A DNA stretch of 64,000 bases from Pelotomaculum sp. UBA3103 (GTDB taxonomy: Bacteria; Bacillota; Desulfotomaculia; Desulfotomaculales; Pelotomaculaceae), in assembly GCA_002365855.1 (NCBI GenBank), contig DFAP01000071.1, positions 5,882-69,881 on the forward strand. The letters run 5' to 3'. The notes under the pieces were generated by a model. It had not been told where the DNA came from, did not search any database, and worked only from the letters and a program-made list of their open reading frames with translations. Below are positions 18,133 to 27,043 of the stretch, piece after piece. How positions within the stretch are numbered: the stretch's first letter is position 1; each line of letters opens with the position of its first letter. The position numbers were made by a program, and so were the translations under genes.

Positions 18133-18280
18133 CTTGCTTCTGGACCAAAAAATGGCTGGTTACGCCTAACCCCTTTATCAGGGACTATTAATAACAACCA
18201 AGGGCTTCTATATAAACAGCAAATATCATAATTGCCTATAAAGAGTTAAATAAAAGATTAATCTTCACGTTTATATTATA

Positions 18281-18318
18281 AAACGCCGGGTCCGCAGTCA
18301 TACCACGTCCCGGCGTTT
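18281..18318 (-). terminator. Terminator after dapA
   Basis: A ten-base GC-rich stem (AAACGCCGGG with CCCGGCGTTT) starts nine bases past the dapA stop and is followed on the minus strand by TATAATATAAA. It closes the dipicolinate/lysine operon. Confidence 0.88.
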
Positions 18319-18326
18319 CTACTTCT

Positions 18327-19211
18327 TTAAATCAGCTTCATGTTCAGCATAACGTTTCTGATAAATTCTTTTTCAGCTGCTGTCGCCTCAACCATTGGCA
18401 GGCGGGGCAGGCCGACCTGCCATCCTAAAAGGTTTAGCGCCGCTTTTATTGGTACAGGGTTGGTGGTTATAAAGAGCCCTTTAAAAATTGGGAACAGTTT
18501 CAGGTGTATATCTTTGGCCAGGATAGTATTGCCGGATGTATAAGCATTAATCATTTCCTGAATTCGATCGCCGACAATATGGGATGCAACACTGATAACA
18601 CCCCTCCCACCCAGGGCAAGAACAGGCAGAGTAAGGGAATCATCACCACTGTAAATAGCAAAATAGTCGGGGAGTATGCGGTTAAGTTCACTTACCTGGT
18701 CCATGCTGCCGCTTGCCTCTTTTATGGCTATAATGTTATCAATCTCCGCCAGTCTTAAAAAGAGTTCAGGCGTAATATTTACTGAGGTCCTGCCTGGTAT
18801 GTTGTATATAATGATTGGAAGGTCCGTGTTCTCTGCAACGGCGGCGAAATGCCGGTACAGTCCTTCCTGCGAGGGCTTATTATAGTATGGCGCAACCAGC
18901 ATTATACCGTCCACGCCAACTTTCTGGGCAGCTTTAGTTAGAGAGATACTATCTGACGTTGAGTTACCTCCTGTACCTGCTATAACGGCAGCCTTCCCGC
19001 CGACTTCTTCTACGATAGCCCGGTAAAGGTCTACCTTCTCTTCTTTGGAAAGTGTCGGGCATTCCCCTGTCGTCCCGGCAATCACAAGCCCGTCAGTACC
19101 TGACTGAACTAAATGACGGGCAAGTTTTCTGGCCTGGGCAAGGTTCAAGCTTAAGTCTTTGTTAAAAGGTGTGACCATAGCAGTCAGGACACGTCCAAAA
19201 TCATTGTTCAA
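18327..19211 (-). CDS. dapA: 4-hydroxy-tetrahydrodipicolinate synthase
   Basis: DapA condenses pyruvate with aspartate semialdehyde, the first step specific to lysine, diaminopimelate and dipicolinate. The 294-residue protein is a TIM barrel of normal length with GTTGECPTL near residue 46, the catalytic Tyr in [10 protein letters not shown] near 136 and the Schiff-base Lys in IAIKEASG near 163. I take TTG 19211 as start, since AGGGGGTG lies six bases upstream; the GTG at 19220 is part of that site. It is the last gene of the spoVFA-spoVFB-asd-aspartokinase-dapA cluster, the same order as in B. subtilis. Confidence 0.96.
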   Translation of the reverse strand: MNNDFGRVLTAMVTPFNKDLSLNLAQARKLARHLVQSGTDGLVIAGTTGECPTLSKEEKVDLYRAIVEEVGGKAAVIAGTGGNSTSDSISLTKAAQKVGVDGIMLVAPYYNKPSQEGLYRHFAAVAENTDLPIIIYNIPGRTSVNITPELFLRLAEIDNIIAIKEASGSMDQVSELNRILPDYFAIYSGDDSLTLPVLALGGRGVISVASHIVGDRIQEMINAYTSGNTILAKDIHLKLFPIFKGLFITTNPVPIKAALNLLGWQVGLPRLPMVEATAAEKEFIRNVMLNMKLI

Positions 19212-19226
19212 GTCTTTCACCCCCTT

Positions 19227-20456
19227 TTAATGGTTACCCGGTCCGAAGTGCCTGTGCAGGGCGTTAATACTTTTCTCCATATCTTCTCTCCTGACCAGAA
19301 CCCAAATGGAAGTATAAGAATCTGCTGACTGTAATATTTGAATCTTTTCTATTGAGAAAGCTTCAATTATTTTTGCCATAACACCAGGCACACCTGTCAT
19401 CACAGCGCCCACTGCGGCAATTTTAGCACAGTCTGGCAGTAACACAGGTTGGATGCCAATGGTATCCAGGACTTGTACTGCTTTACCCGCAACAGAATTC
19501 CTCACTGTGAATAATACAGCCTCGGGGTTAACATTAATAAAATCCACACTAATTCCTGCCAATGCCATAGCCTTGAATATTTTAGCCTGAAAATTTAGTA
19601 TATCCGGGGCGCCATCCGTCATTATCCTTATTTGGGTGATGTCCTGGATATAGGTAATACCTGTTATAGTGCGATCCCGGGTTATATCGATAGCCCCCTT
19701 GTATACCTCTCCACCTGAAGTCACCAGAGTCCCGGGCGCGTCACTAAAAGTACACTTTATCCTTAGTGGAATCCCTTTTTGCATGGCAATTTCCACAGCA
19801 CGAGGGTGAATCACTTTTGCTCCCTCATGCGCCAGTTGGCAGATTTCGTTGTAAGTAACAAGCGCAAGTGGTCTTGCATCATCAACTATTCTGGGGTCTG
19901 CTGTCATTATCCCTTCAACATCAGTGTATATTTCTACCCGTACTGCATTAAGCGCTACACCCAGTGCAGCGGCGGTTGTATCGCTGCCACCCCTGCCCAG
20001 GGTAGTTATTTCCCCTTCTTCGGTAGCGCCCTGGAAGCCGGCTACGACAACTACCTTACCCTCTCTGGCCTGTTTTACAATGTATTCTGGATTAATTTTC
20101 TTAATCCTTGCATTATTGAAATCATTATTGGTTATTATTCCAGCCTGTAAACCCGTTACAAAAACTGCGGGACAGCCCTGCTTCTGGATAGTTGACGCCA
20201 TGATAACTCCTGAAATAATCTCGCCGCATGACATAAGCAGATCAGATTCACGTGGCATGAGATCGCCGCCGCTTTCCATGGCGAATGATAATAGCGTATC
20301 AGTAGCATAGGGGTCCCCCAAACGACCAATTGCAGAAACAACCACAACAGGTGTATACCCTTCCTGCCTGGCCTCCAATACCTTTGCGGCAACCTTAACG
20401 CGCACCTCATCGCTAACCAGGGATGTGCCGCCAAACTTTTGCACAATAAACTTCAT
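19227..20456 (-). CDS. dapG: Aspartokinase
   Basis: This enzyme phosphorylates aspartate, opening the aspartate family pathway. The 409-residue protein has the kinase start VQKFGGTSL, the RGGSDTTAAAL substrate/ATP segment near residue 155, and two C-terminal ACT domains from about residue 265 that usually bind lysine or a related effector. Its position directly after asd in a spoVF cluster matches DapG of B. subtilis, the diaminopimelate-sensitive isozyme, but effector specificity cannot be read from sequence. GGGAGACC precedes the ATG at 20456. Confidence 0.94.
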   Translation of the reverse strand: MKFIVQKFGGTSLVSDEVRVKVAAKVLEARQEGYTPVVVVSAIGRLGDPYATDTLLSFAMESGGDLMPRESDLLMSCGEIISGVIMASTIQKQGCPAVFVTGLQAGIITNNDFNNARIKKINPEYIVKQAREGKVVVVAGFQGATEEGEITTLGRGGSDTTAAALGVALNAVRVEIYTDVEGIMTADPRIVDDARPLALVTYNEICQLAHEGAKVIHPRAVEIAMQKGIPLRIKCTFSDAPGTLVTSGGEVYKGAIDITRDRTITGITYIQDITQIRIMTDGAPDILNFQAKIFKAMALAGISVDFINVNPEAVLFTVRNSVAGKAVQVLDTIGIQPVLLPDCAKIAAVGAVMTGVPGVMAKIIEAFSIEKIQILQSADSYTSIWVLVRREDMEKSINALHRHFGPGNH

Positions 20457-20502
20457 GGACCGGTCTCCCTTTTTTTTTTTATACCGGTCTCAGAGGCGAA
20501 GA

Positions 20503-21522
20503 TTATTTTCTAATTAAGCATCCGTATTGAACTACTTTCTCTGCAATCTGGACCGCGTTAGTAGCAGCTCCCTTACGAATTTGGTCGGCTACCACCCAAA
20601 TATTTAATCCATTTGGTATAGAGTTGTCTTCTCTGATCCGTCCAATAAAAACTTCATCACGATCTGAGGCATACAAAGGCATAGGATATTTTATCTCGGA
20701 AGGATCGTCAATAACTACAATGCCCGTAAATTCTTCGAACAGCCGTCTAGCTTCAGCCGCAGTAACCTTTCTTTCAGTTTCAATGTTAATCGATTCAGAG
20801 TGGCTGCGATACACAGGAACCCTGATCGTGGTAGCAGTAATAGCTATAGAATCATCATGAAGTATTTTTTGTGTTTCATTAACCATCTTCCACTCTTCTT
20901 TGGTGTAATCCATATCCATAAAAACATCTATATGTGGAATAAGATTAAAAGCGATCTGGTATGGAAATACTCTGTTGCTGATCTCTTCACCCTTGATGAT
21001 CCTGCTGTTCTGCTCGGCTAATTCTTCAATTCCCTCACGACCGGCGCCTGAAACGGCCTGATAAGTCGATACCACCACCCTTTTGATCTTCGCAGCGTCG
21101 TGAATTGGTTTTAATGCTACAACCATCTGTATGGTCGAACAATTTGGGTTAGCTATAATACCCTGATGCCACTTAACGTCCTCCGGGTTAACTTCAGGCA
21201 CCACCAGCGGTACAGCCGGGTCCATTCTAAAATTACTGCTGTTGTCAATAACCACACTTCCCCTTTCAACAGCAGCGGGACCGAATTCTCTGCTGGCCGC
21301 TCCGCCGGCAAAAAATGCAATATCCATATTATTAAAAGAATCCGGCGTGGTTACCTCTACGATATATGGCATTTTACGGAAGAACAACTCTTTACCAGCG
21401 GAACGTGTAGTGGCGCAGAGCTTGAGGTTCCCAACCGGGAATTCACGTTCTTCCAATATTTTTAGTATTTCCTGTCCTACCGCCCCGGAAGCGCCTACCA
21501 CAATTACATTATATTTTGCCAA
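20503..21522 (-). CDS. asd: Aspartate-semialdehyde dehydrogenase
   Basis: Asd reduces aspartyl phosphate with NADPH to aspartate semialdehyde, the branch point used by dapA. The 339-residue protein begins with a Rossmann motif VVGASGAVGQEIL, carries the catalytic Cys in NPNCSTIQM near residue 128, and has the conserved downstream GAGREG segment and the catalytic His in RVPVYRSHS. The start is TTG 21522 with GGGGTGG upstream. It lies between spoVFB and aspartokinase. Confidence 0.96.
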   Translation of the reverse strand: MAKYNVIVVGASGAVGQEILKILEEREFPVGNLKLCATTRSAGKELFFRKMPYIVEVTTPDSFNNMDIAFFAGGAASREFGPAAVERGSVVIDNSSNFRMDPAVPLVVPEVNPEDVKWHQGIIANPNCSTIQMVVALKPIHDAAKIKRVVVSTYQAVSGAGREGIEELAEQNSRIIKGEEISNRVFPYQIAFNLIPHIDVFMDMDYTKEEWKMVNETQKILHDDSIAITATTIRVPVYRSHSESINIETERKVTAAEARRLFEEFTGIVVIDDPSEIKYPMPLYASDRDEVFIGRIREDNSIPNGLNIWVVADQIRKGAATNAVQIAEKVVQYGCLIRK

Positions 21523-21625
21523 AATTTAACCACCCCAGTACAAATTTATTTATGAATATTATATATGAATTTGCGGCAAGTGACAGCGGTTTATGCACAA
21601 TTTCGCAAACCTGATATTAATAATC

Positions 21626-22210
21626 TTAATAAAATACAAGTATAGGCTGGTATTGTTTGCCCTGCAGGGCATCCAGCACCGTGTCCGTAATCAGATCCCA
21701 CTTAGATATTAATGAATTTGGTTTGCCGGACGGATTGTCCTGGCCGAAAGGCACCATATACACATTTTTTACATTCAGCAATAACCCGATATTTTTTGCG
21801 TTCATGCTAAGACCATCATTTGTAGATACTGCCAGAACAACGGGCCGCTGGTTTCTTAGCTGTGCTTTCACAGACATTAATACTGTCCCATCCGTAATTC
21901 CGTTTGCCAATTTTGCAAGTGTATTGCCGGTGCAGGGCGCCACAACTACAACATCAAACGTTTTTTGAGGACCGCTCAATTCCACTTCGACCACCGTTGA
22001 AATAGCATCCCGGCTTGTTATTCCCTTAAGAAACTCCTTCCATTTTTCGCTCGTTCCGTATCTGGTGTTTGTAGTATCGACAGCACTGCTGATGATGGGA
22101 TAAACATCCGCCCCTTCTATGATCATATTTTGCACCTGCGGCAGCACCATATCCAGACAACAATGTGAGCCGGTCAAGGCAAAACCGACTTTGACTCCTT
22201 TTAAACGCAC
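21626..22210 (-). CDS. spoVFB: Dipicolinate synthase subunit B (flavoprotein)
   Basis: Together with SpoVFA this makes dipicolinic acid, the calcium-chelating compound of the spore core, from dihydrodipicolinate in the mother cell. The protein is a 194-residue flavoprotein-fold (Pfam Flavoprotein/DFP family) with GFALTGSHC at the N-terminus and VVAPCTGNTLAKLANGI near residue 98. The GTG at 22210 is preferred as start, because GGGGGTG lies six bases upstream and homologues begin just before LKGVKVGF. It follows spoVFA with a gap of about 28 bases. Confidence 0.94.
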   Translation of the reverse strand: MRLKGVKVGFALTGSHCCLDMVLPQVQNMIIEGADVYPIISSAVDTTNTRYGTSEKWKEFLKGITSRDAISTVVEVELSGPQKTFDVVVVAPCTGNTLAKLANGITDGTVLMSVKAQLRNQRPVVLAVSTNDGLSMNAKNIGLLLNVKNVYMVPFGQDNPSGKPNSLISKWDLITDTVLDALQGKQYQPILVFY

Positions 22211-22238
22211 GTAAAGCACCCCCGTAACCAAAGCCAAG

Positions 22239-23132
22239 TTAACTGCCGGCTATTTCATCTGCCAGAAGTCTTGTGATGACCCGAGCCAGGATGGATCCGG
22301 CTGTCTTCGGCGCTACCTTACCGGGAAGGCCGGGCGCCAATATGGCATTTATCCCGATATTTTTTGCCTCCTGGTAATCAACGCCACCTGGCGCAGAAGC
22401 CAGATCGATAATAACAACCTCAGGTGACACCTTTTTCAATACCTCGCAGGTTAACACTAATGCGGGGATCGTATTGAAGATGACATCCGCATCACCAAGA
22501 TTTTGGGCCATCTTATAAAACGGTACAGGTGTGAGGTTCATCTCTGCAATCCGTGCCAGGTACTCAGGTCTTCTTGCCACGACCGAAGTTCGTGCGCCCA
22601 TTGCGCCCAGGAGCCGGGACAATGTAACGCCGGTACGGCCGAAACCCAGTACATAAGCCGAACTGCCGTGGATGGTTATTGGGAGAACTTCCATCGCTAT
22701 TTGGACGGCGCCTTCAGCTGAGGGAATAGAATTCAATATTGCAACTTCATCAAGTTTCATCAATTCAATTAACCGAAGGCCTACCTGCGAAGCTATGTCT
22801 ACAAGCCGTGGTCTGGCCATGCCGACAAATAATGGTATATTTGTAGGGATTTTTGCCGCTAGCTCTGCAGTGAAAGAGATGTCGCGTTCTGCCAGAGTGC
22901 TGTATAAGATACCTTTCTCGTTAATACCTGTGACAGGCAGGACAACCGCTTGCACGTCCAACAGGCATTCTTCAGGATCGTCATATAGTTTGACACCTGC
23001 TGTCCTGTTTGTGACTGGTAATCCAACAACATGTACAACCGCGCCTGTTGCTGCCAGTTCATCCACGAGGAACATCTCACGGGCATCGCCACCCATAACG
23101 GCAACCTTAATGCCTTTAAGGTCTGACTTCAT
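22239..23132 (-). CDS. spoVFA: Dipicolinate synthase subunit A
   Basis: This NAD(P)-dependent subunit of dipicolinate synthase resembles hydroxyacid dehydrogenases. The 297-residue protein starts KVAVMGGDAREMFL, has a second nucleotide-binding motif VLGFGRTGVTLSRLL near residue 158, and has the ASAPGGVD segment near 248 typical of DpaA. Its presence is the clearest sign in the window that the organism forms endospores. The ATG at 23132 follows GAGGGG at somewhat long spacing. It heads the five-gene spoVF cluster. Confidence 0.95.
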   Translation of the reverse strand: MKSDLKGIKVAVMGGDAREMFLVDELAATGAVVHVVGLPVTNRTAGVKLYDDPEECLLDVQAVVLPVTGINEKGILYSTLAERDISFTAELAAKIPTNIPLFVGMARPRLVDIASQVGLRLIELMKLDEVAILNSIPSAEGAVQIAMEVLPITIHGSSAYVLGFGRTGVTLSRLLGAMGARTSVVARRPEYLARIAEMNLTPVPFYKMAQNLGDADVIFNTIPALVLTCEVLKKVSPEVVIIDLASAPGGVDYQEAKNIGINAILAPGLPGKVAPKTAGSILARVITRLLADEIAGS

Positions 23133-23171
23133 TCCTTAATAATCCCCTCACAACCTTTGTCTAACTACCAA

Positions 23172-23202
23172 CAGTATATGAGCTTTCATAAACGGAGGTG
23201 CC
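23172..23202 (-). promoter_or_regulatory. Candidate sporulation (sigma-K/E-like) promoter of the spoVF operon
   Basis: On the minus strand GGCACC (23197-23202) is followed after 16 bases by CATATACTG (23172-23180), which resembles the -35 and -10 elements used by the mother-cell sigma factors. It lies 40 bases before spoVFA, whose Bacillus counterpart is sigma-K dependent. The match is partial. Confidence 0.3.
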
Positions 23203-23221
23203 TGTCATGTATGAATGAAGT

Positions 23222-24034
23222 TTAGCCTTTGCATTCAAAGAGTATCTTGTCTAAACCATACACCACCTTCCTCAAATGCATTGATTTACGAATGCCTAAT
23301 AGCACTCCGGGCATAAACGACTCCCGGCTGCTCGAATCATGTCTTATTGTCAGCGTCTGTCCAAGCCCTCCGAAGATTACCTCCTGGTGAGCGACCAGAC
23401 CAGGCAGCCTGACGCTGTGAATTCTAATTCCATCTGTATATTTAGCACCCCTGGCGCCAGAGATAGTCTCTATTTCACCAGCCAACCCCTGATGCGAATC
23501 ATTTCCCAACTGTTCTACTATTGCCTCGGCAGTCTTAATGGCTGTGCCCGAAGGAGAGTCCACTTTCTGGTCATGGTGCAGTTCAATAATTTCTACGAAA
23601 GGCAAATATTTGATTGCTTCAGCTGAGAACTTCATCATTAATAATGCCCCGATGGCAAAATTGGGTGCAATTACACCACCAACCTGTAGTTTTTCTGATA
23701 GTTTAATAATGTTATTTATCTGCTCCACATTCATGCCACTGGTTCCCACAACAGGACGAACGCCGTGATTTAATAGAGAAATAGTATTTTTGTATACCGT
23801 TTGTGGCCCGGTGAAATCAACGGCAAGGTCAGGACTGCTTTTAAGTAATACATCCTCAAGGTTATTTTCTGCCAAAATACCGACTTTACCGGTATCTAAA
23901 AAGGTCCCGATGTCAATGCCATTGCCATTCGGATCAACTGCACCAACCAACTCTATATCATCAGTATTCCAAATCGCCCTCAAAACCTCACGGCCCATAC
24001 GCCCGCACGCTCCTGTTACTATAACCCTGATCAA
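23222..24034 (-). CDS. dapB: 4-hydroxy-tetrahydrodipicolinate reductase
   Basis: DapB reduces the DapA product with NAD(P)H; its product feeds both diaminopimelate and, through SpoVF, dipicolinate. The 270-residue protein begins VIVTGACGRMGREVL, has the DFTGPQ segment, and carries the catalytic ELHHDQKVDSPSGTA motif near residue 155 with the active-site His-His and Lys. The start is TTG 24034 after GAGGGGGC. Having dapB directly upstream of spoVFA puts every enzyme from aspartate to dipicolinate in one run of genes. The 239 bases upstream are AT-rich, with a TTGACA but no convincing -10 at good spacing. Confidence 0.96.
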   Translation of the reverse strand: MIRVIVTGACGRMGREVLRAIWNTDDIELVGAVDPNGNGIDIGTFLDTGKVGILAENNLEDVLLKSSPDLAVDFTGPQTVYKNTISLLNHGVRPVVGTSGMNVEQINNIIKLSEKLQVGGVIAPNFAIGALLMMKFSAEAIKYLPFVEIIELHHDQKVDSPSGTAIKTAEAIVEQLGNDSHQGLAGEIETISGARGAKYTDGIRIHSVRLPGLVAHQEVIFGGLGQTLTIRHDSSSRESFMPGVLLGIRKSMHLRKVVYGLDKILFECKG

Positions 24035-24273
24035 TTGGTCTGCCCCCTCAATATGCTCAATTTTAATTCTCGGTTCTCTGATATATAAAAATAATTTTCA
24101 TATATATAGTTCATTATGTCAATATTAAACGAGAATAATAAAAAATGTTTTAACATTAGGTTTTAAATTAACTTCAATGAAGAATTTACTAAAAAGTAAA
24201 AAAAGTGACTGCCTCAAAATGATCGGCGTTGTCACCTTAACTGTAAGACATGTTGAAATTTATATCACCCTAT

Positions 24274-24498
24274 TTAAATGTGGTCATATTCACAGCCGGG
24301 CGGAAGATTTGATGTATTTGGAATGTTTTCCGGTACTACAAGACCTACACCGAATATATTGTTTCTTGATAGATTTGGAAAGTAAAAATCTGCAAGTGGA
24401 TAACCTGAACCCCCTGTTAAAAGGTAGTATTTTGTCTCACCCGTCTGGTAACTGAAATGCACATTTTCAATTGTGGTTTTTTTCTCTCCGTTCAGCAA
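24274..24498 (-). CDS. Small hypothetical protein downstream of the SDH-type protease
   Basis: A 74-residue frame with unknown function. It opens at a TTG (24498) preceded by a strong GGGAGGGG sequence eight bases upstream and only 40 bases after the protease stop. The peptide is rich in Gly, Asn, Pro and aromatic residues (YYLLTGGSGYPLADFYFP), with no membrane segment or cysteine pair. The ribosome site and the short distance support a real gene co-transcribed with the protease. The lack of any recognised family keeps confidence moderate. Confidence 0.45.
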   Translation of the reverse strand: MLNGEKKTTIENVHFSYQTGETKYYLLTGGSGYPLADFYFPNLSRNNIFGVGLVVPENIPNTSNLPPGCEYDHI

Positions 24499-24537
24499 AT
24501 CCGTTTCCCCTCCCCCCTCATCTTAATATTTTAGGCT

Positions 24538-25524
24538 CTAAGATATCGTTTTCCACCTTTGTTTCGTAATGCTAACTTTAACATGCCCGGACTCAGGAAA
24601 ATCACGTCTTTCCAATGTCCCCGAAAAAATAAAAGCATCAGACCCAAATATTGATTCCACAAATCCGCTGTTTACCTCAAATTCACATCTATCCCCGTGC
24701 AATTGCTCGGCAGGATTAAATGGCTCATTTAAAGCAAGTTCTTCTGAATAATCCTGATAAAGAGACCACATTAAAGGCTCTAGTCTGCTGTCAGGTATCA
24801 CAACTGAAAGATTAATCTCTTCCGCAGCCTCTCGCCTTGAAATCATGTGGTTATGAGCGTAAAGTTTCTCGGTCAAATTGTCAACGATATGTTCAATACG
24901 ACCTTCCCGTAAAGGCTGCTGGTGCATTGCAAGAAGCTTTTTTGCCAGTGACCTGATCAGCATATAATTGCGATGCACGTTTCCTAGCGCCAGTGGGTGA
25001 ATTTGTTCTACGAGCAGCGTAAAAGCTTTAACCTGCTGGTCGTTGCTGCAAACACCTGCTTTCTCTCCTGCAAGGGCAAGGTATGAGTACACATCTTCAA
25101 TGCTGACAGGAAGCCTTGCAGTTGGGTTGTTAGGATCCTGCGGGTTAAAGGTATTTACAACGCTTGGATCAATTGGTCCTAATTCTCCCATCTTGCCCAT
25201 GACTATTTCATCTGCCCCCAGACACAATAATGTACCCGCGCTATAACATCGGAATGGCGCCAGGACAACGAACCTTTTAGTGTATTCCCGGATTAAATGC
25301 GCCAGACGCCATGGAGTAAGCACGTCTCCTCCCCTTGTATATAGAAACAGGTCAATCTGAGGGCATTCTCCAAACATCTCCAAATGCCTGTAAAATACCT
25401 TTGTTACGTCCGGGGCGATTCTTGTGCTGACATTTTCACGATCGCCGGTGATATAACAAAGCAAAGCCGATCCTCTTAGTTCGGAAATTTTTTTGATTAA
25501 CTCGACCCTTTGTTTGCGGGCCAT
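24538..25524 (-). CDS. SDH-family (serine dehydrogenase proteinase) ClpP-fold protein
   Basis: This 328-residue cytoplasmic protein belongs to the SDH/DUF114-like branch of the ClpP/SppA superfamily. The conserved parts are TRGGDVLTPWRLAHLI near residue 66, the probable nucleophile Ser in RCYSAGTLLCLGADEI near 95, and the Lys of MGKMGELGPIDPS near 110, which together suggest a Ser-Lys dyad as in SppA. The C-terminal half is helical and charged. No membrane segment or signal peptide is seen, unlike SppA. Its substrate is unknown. It stands between dapB and ymxH, where Bacillus has no such gene. The start at ATG 25524 follows CCGGAGGTGTAAC. Confidence 0.8.
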   Translation of the reverse strand: MARKQRVELIKKISELRGSALLCYITGDRENVSTRIAPDVTKVFYRHLEMFGECPQIDLFLYTRGGDVLTPWRLAHLIREYTKRFVVLAPFRCYSAGTLLCLGADEIVMGKMGELGPIDPSVVNTFNPQDPNNPTARLPVSIEDVYSYLALAGEKAGVCSNDQQVKAFTLLVEQIHPLALGNVHRNYMLIRSLAKKLLAMHQQPLREGRIEHIVDNLTEKLYAHNHMISRREAAEEINLSVVIPDSRLEPLMWSLYQDYSEELALNEPFNPAEQLHGDRCEFEVNSGFVESIFGSDAFIFSGTLERRDFPESGHVKVSITKQRWKTIS

Positions 25525-25601
25525 GTTACACCTCCGGTTTTTTATATTGAATCCTAATTAGTATGTCAACCACAGGCGATGTTAATAACAATATTTAAAA
25601 A

Positions 25602-25635
25602 AATTAAAACTCCGTACTTTACAGAGTTTTAATTT
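25602..25635. terminator. Inverted repeat, probable terminator after the YmxH-like gene
   Basis: ATTAAAACTC and GAGTTTTAAT form a perfect ten-base stem with an eleven-base loop, and there are A/T-rich flanks on both sides. It lies about 110 bases past the ymxH stop and 80 bases before the SDH protease start. Confidence 0.65.
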
Positions 25636-25745
25636 AAGCCGCTGTTGTTGAAACTAGCCTTAAAATAAGCAATTAGCAATTTGCGAGCGGTTAACAACAG
25701 AGGCATTATCAGCAGCTTCATATACGCAAGGAGGTTTTTGTTGCA

Positions 25746-26015
25746 CTACATTGAATAACGCCGACCGCCAGGGCTGGTTTGATCCAGTTCTACCACTATT
25801 ACCTCAGATCCTATTTTTCTAACAGCCTCCCATGGAATAACCAAATGCTGCTTGTCAAACCAAAGACTGACCAATGTGTTCTTTTTGGGAAGAATGATTG
25901 ATTGAATTATCCCGGAGTCAATATTTATAGCCATATCTGAATCCCCAACAACCCCCAGCCGTGCACCATTGTAGATGTTAACGATTTCTTTCCCAACAAG
26001 CTCTCCCATTCTCAT
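25746..26015 (-). CDS. ymxH: YlmC/YmxH family PRC-barrel sporulation protein
   Basis: This 89-residue single PRC-barrel protein starts MGELVGKEIVNIYNGARLGVVGDSD and includes WFDKQHLVIPWEAVRKIGSEVIVV, typical of the YlmC/YmxH family. Members are found in endospore formers; their function is not established. In Bacillus ymxH lies between the M16 peptidase gene and spoVFA, the same neighbourhood as here. AAGGAGGAG precedes the ATG at 26015. Confidence 0.88.
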   Translation of the reverse strand: MRMGELVGKEIVNIYNGARLGVVGDSDMAINIDSGIIQSIILPKKNTLVSLWFDKQHLVIPWEAVRKIGSEVIVVELDQTSPGGRRYSM

Positions 26016-26054
26016 TTATAAATCTCCTCCTTAAACCTTAAATTCTATCAAAAG

Positions 26055-26390
26055 CTAAATGCGACGCCAGGAGTTTGCTGCTTTCTGTAAAAAGGGGTAT
26101 ACCAAGGCAATAAGAATTGAAAATGCTGCCAATGGTTCCATTCTGTATCCGAAGATTTGTATCCATTCAGGAAGCTGAAGCTCCAAAAAAATAGTAATTA
26201 CTACAAGTGAAAGGTAAATACCCCCTGCTACTCCTATTAGATTTGTTAACGCCTCAGATATTTTACTAGTTTTTGTCTCACCGATGGACCCCCAATCCTT
26301 ATCTCGCAACATCCCCTGACGGACTCTTTCCCGGACTGAAGCAATGATCAAAGATAAAATGATTAAGCTGATAATTATACCGCTGGCCAT
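26055..26390 (-). CDS. Small membrane protein of unknown function
   Basis: This 111-residue protein has three predicted membrane segments: residues about 2-18 (SGIIISLIILSLIIAS), 52-72 (GGIYLSLVVITIFLEL) and 85-102. A charged cytoplasmic loop, RERVRQGMLRDKDWGSIGE, lies between the first two. I recognise no family. The start ATG 26390 has a GGGGGG tract six bases upstream and fits better than the in-frame start at 26462. It lies between dut and ymxH, 40 bases before ymxH, so co-transcription is likely. Confidence 0.75.
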   Translation of the reverse strand: MASGIIISLIILSLIIASVRERVRQGMLRDKDWGSIGETKTSKISEALTNLIGVAGGIYLSLVVITIFLELQLPEWIQIFGYRMEPLAAFSILIALVYPFLQKAANSWRRI

Positions 26391-26534
26391 TTTATATCCC
26401 CCCTTGTCAAAATTGTATTTGGGACAGGCAGTAAATATGATACCAGAAGAAAAAAATCCCAAACCTTATTTAAAGGCGGGATTACCTCCGAATTTGTTAT
26501 ATTAAATTACCGTTTAATCATTGTTATCATGACG

Positions 26535-27005
26535 CTATATCTTTCCTGTTGATCCAAAACCACCTGTGCCCCTGCCTGTTACTTCCAGACTGTCAACCTC
26601 ATGCAGCGTCGCTTTGAAGATTGGGACAAATACGAGCTGAGCTATTCTTTCCCCGGGGGTGATTACATATAAGTCCGGGCCCTGGTTGTATATTGCTACC
26701 ATGATCTCCCCTTTATAATCACTGTCGACAACTCCGACTGCGTTAGCCAGGGAAATTCCGTGTTTTGATGCCAGGCCGCTTCGTGGAAATACCAGACCCG
26801 CGATAAAACGATGGGGTATTTCAATGGAAATACCCGTTGGCACTTTTAACCTTGAGCCAGGCGGCACTTCTAAAGGGGAGCCAATGCATGCATGCAGATC
26901 AAGTCCGGCTGACCCTTCAGTAGCGTAACGTGGAAGTGAAACTGAAACTGTATCCCCATTTCCGTCCCTAACCCTTCTTACTCGAACTTCTATTGAAAAT
27001 TCCAT
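26535..27005 (-). CDS. dut: Deoxyuridine 5'-triphosphate nucleotidohydrolase
   Basis: dUTPase hydrolyses dUTP to dUMP and keeps uracil out of DNA. The 156-residue trimeric type shows all five motifs in order: GSAGLDLHA, PRSGLASKHGI, GVVDSDYKGEI, GERIAQLVFVP and RGTGGFGSTG at the C-terminus. GGAGG precedes the ATG at 27005. It follows the M16 peptidase by 38 bases and probably shares its transcript. Confidence 0.97.
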   Translation of the reverse strand: MEFSIEVRVRRVRDGNGDTVSVSLPRYATEGSAGLDLHACIGSPLEVPPGSRLKVPTGISIEIPHRFIAGLVFPRSGLASKHGISLANAVGVVDSDYKGEIMVAIYNQGPDLYVITPGERIAQLVFVPIFKATLHEVDSLEVTGRGTGGFGSTGKI

Positions 27006-27043
27006 AACGCCTCCACAAGAAACGAATAATCAATGGATTGCAT

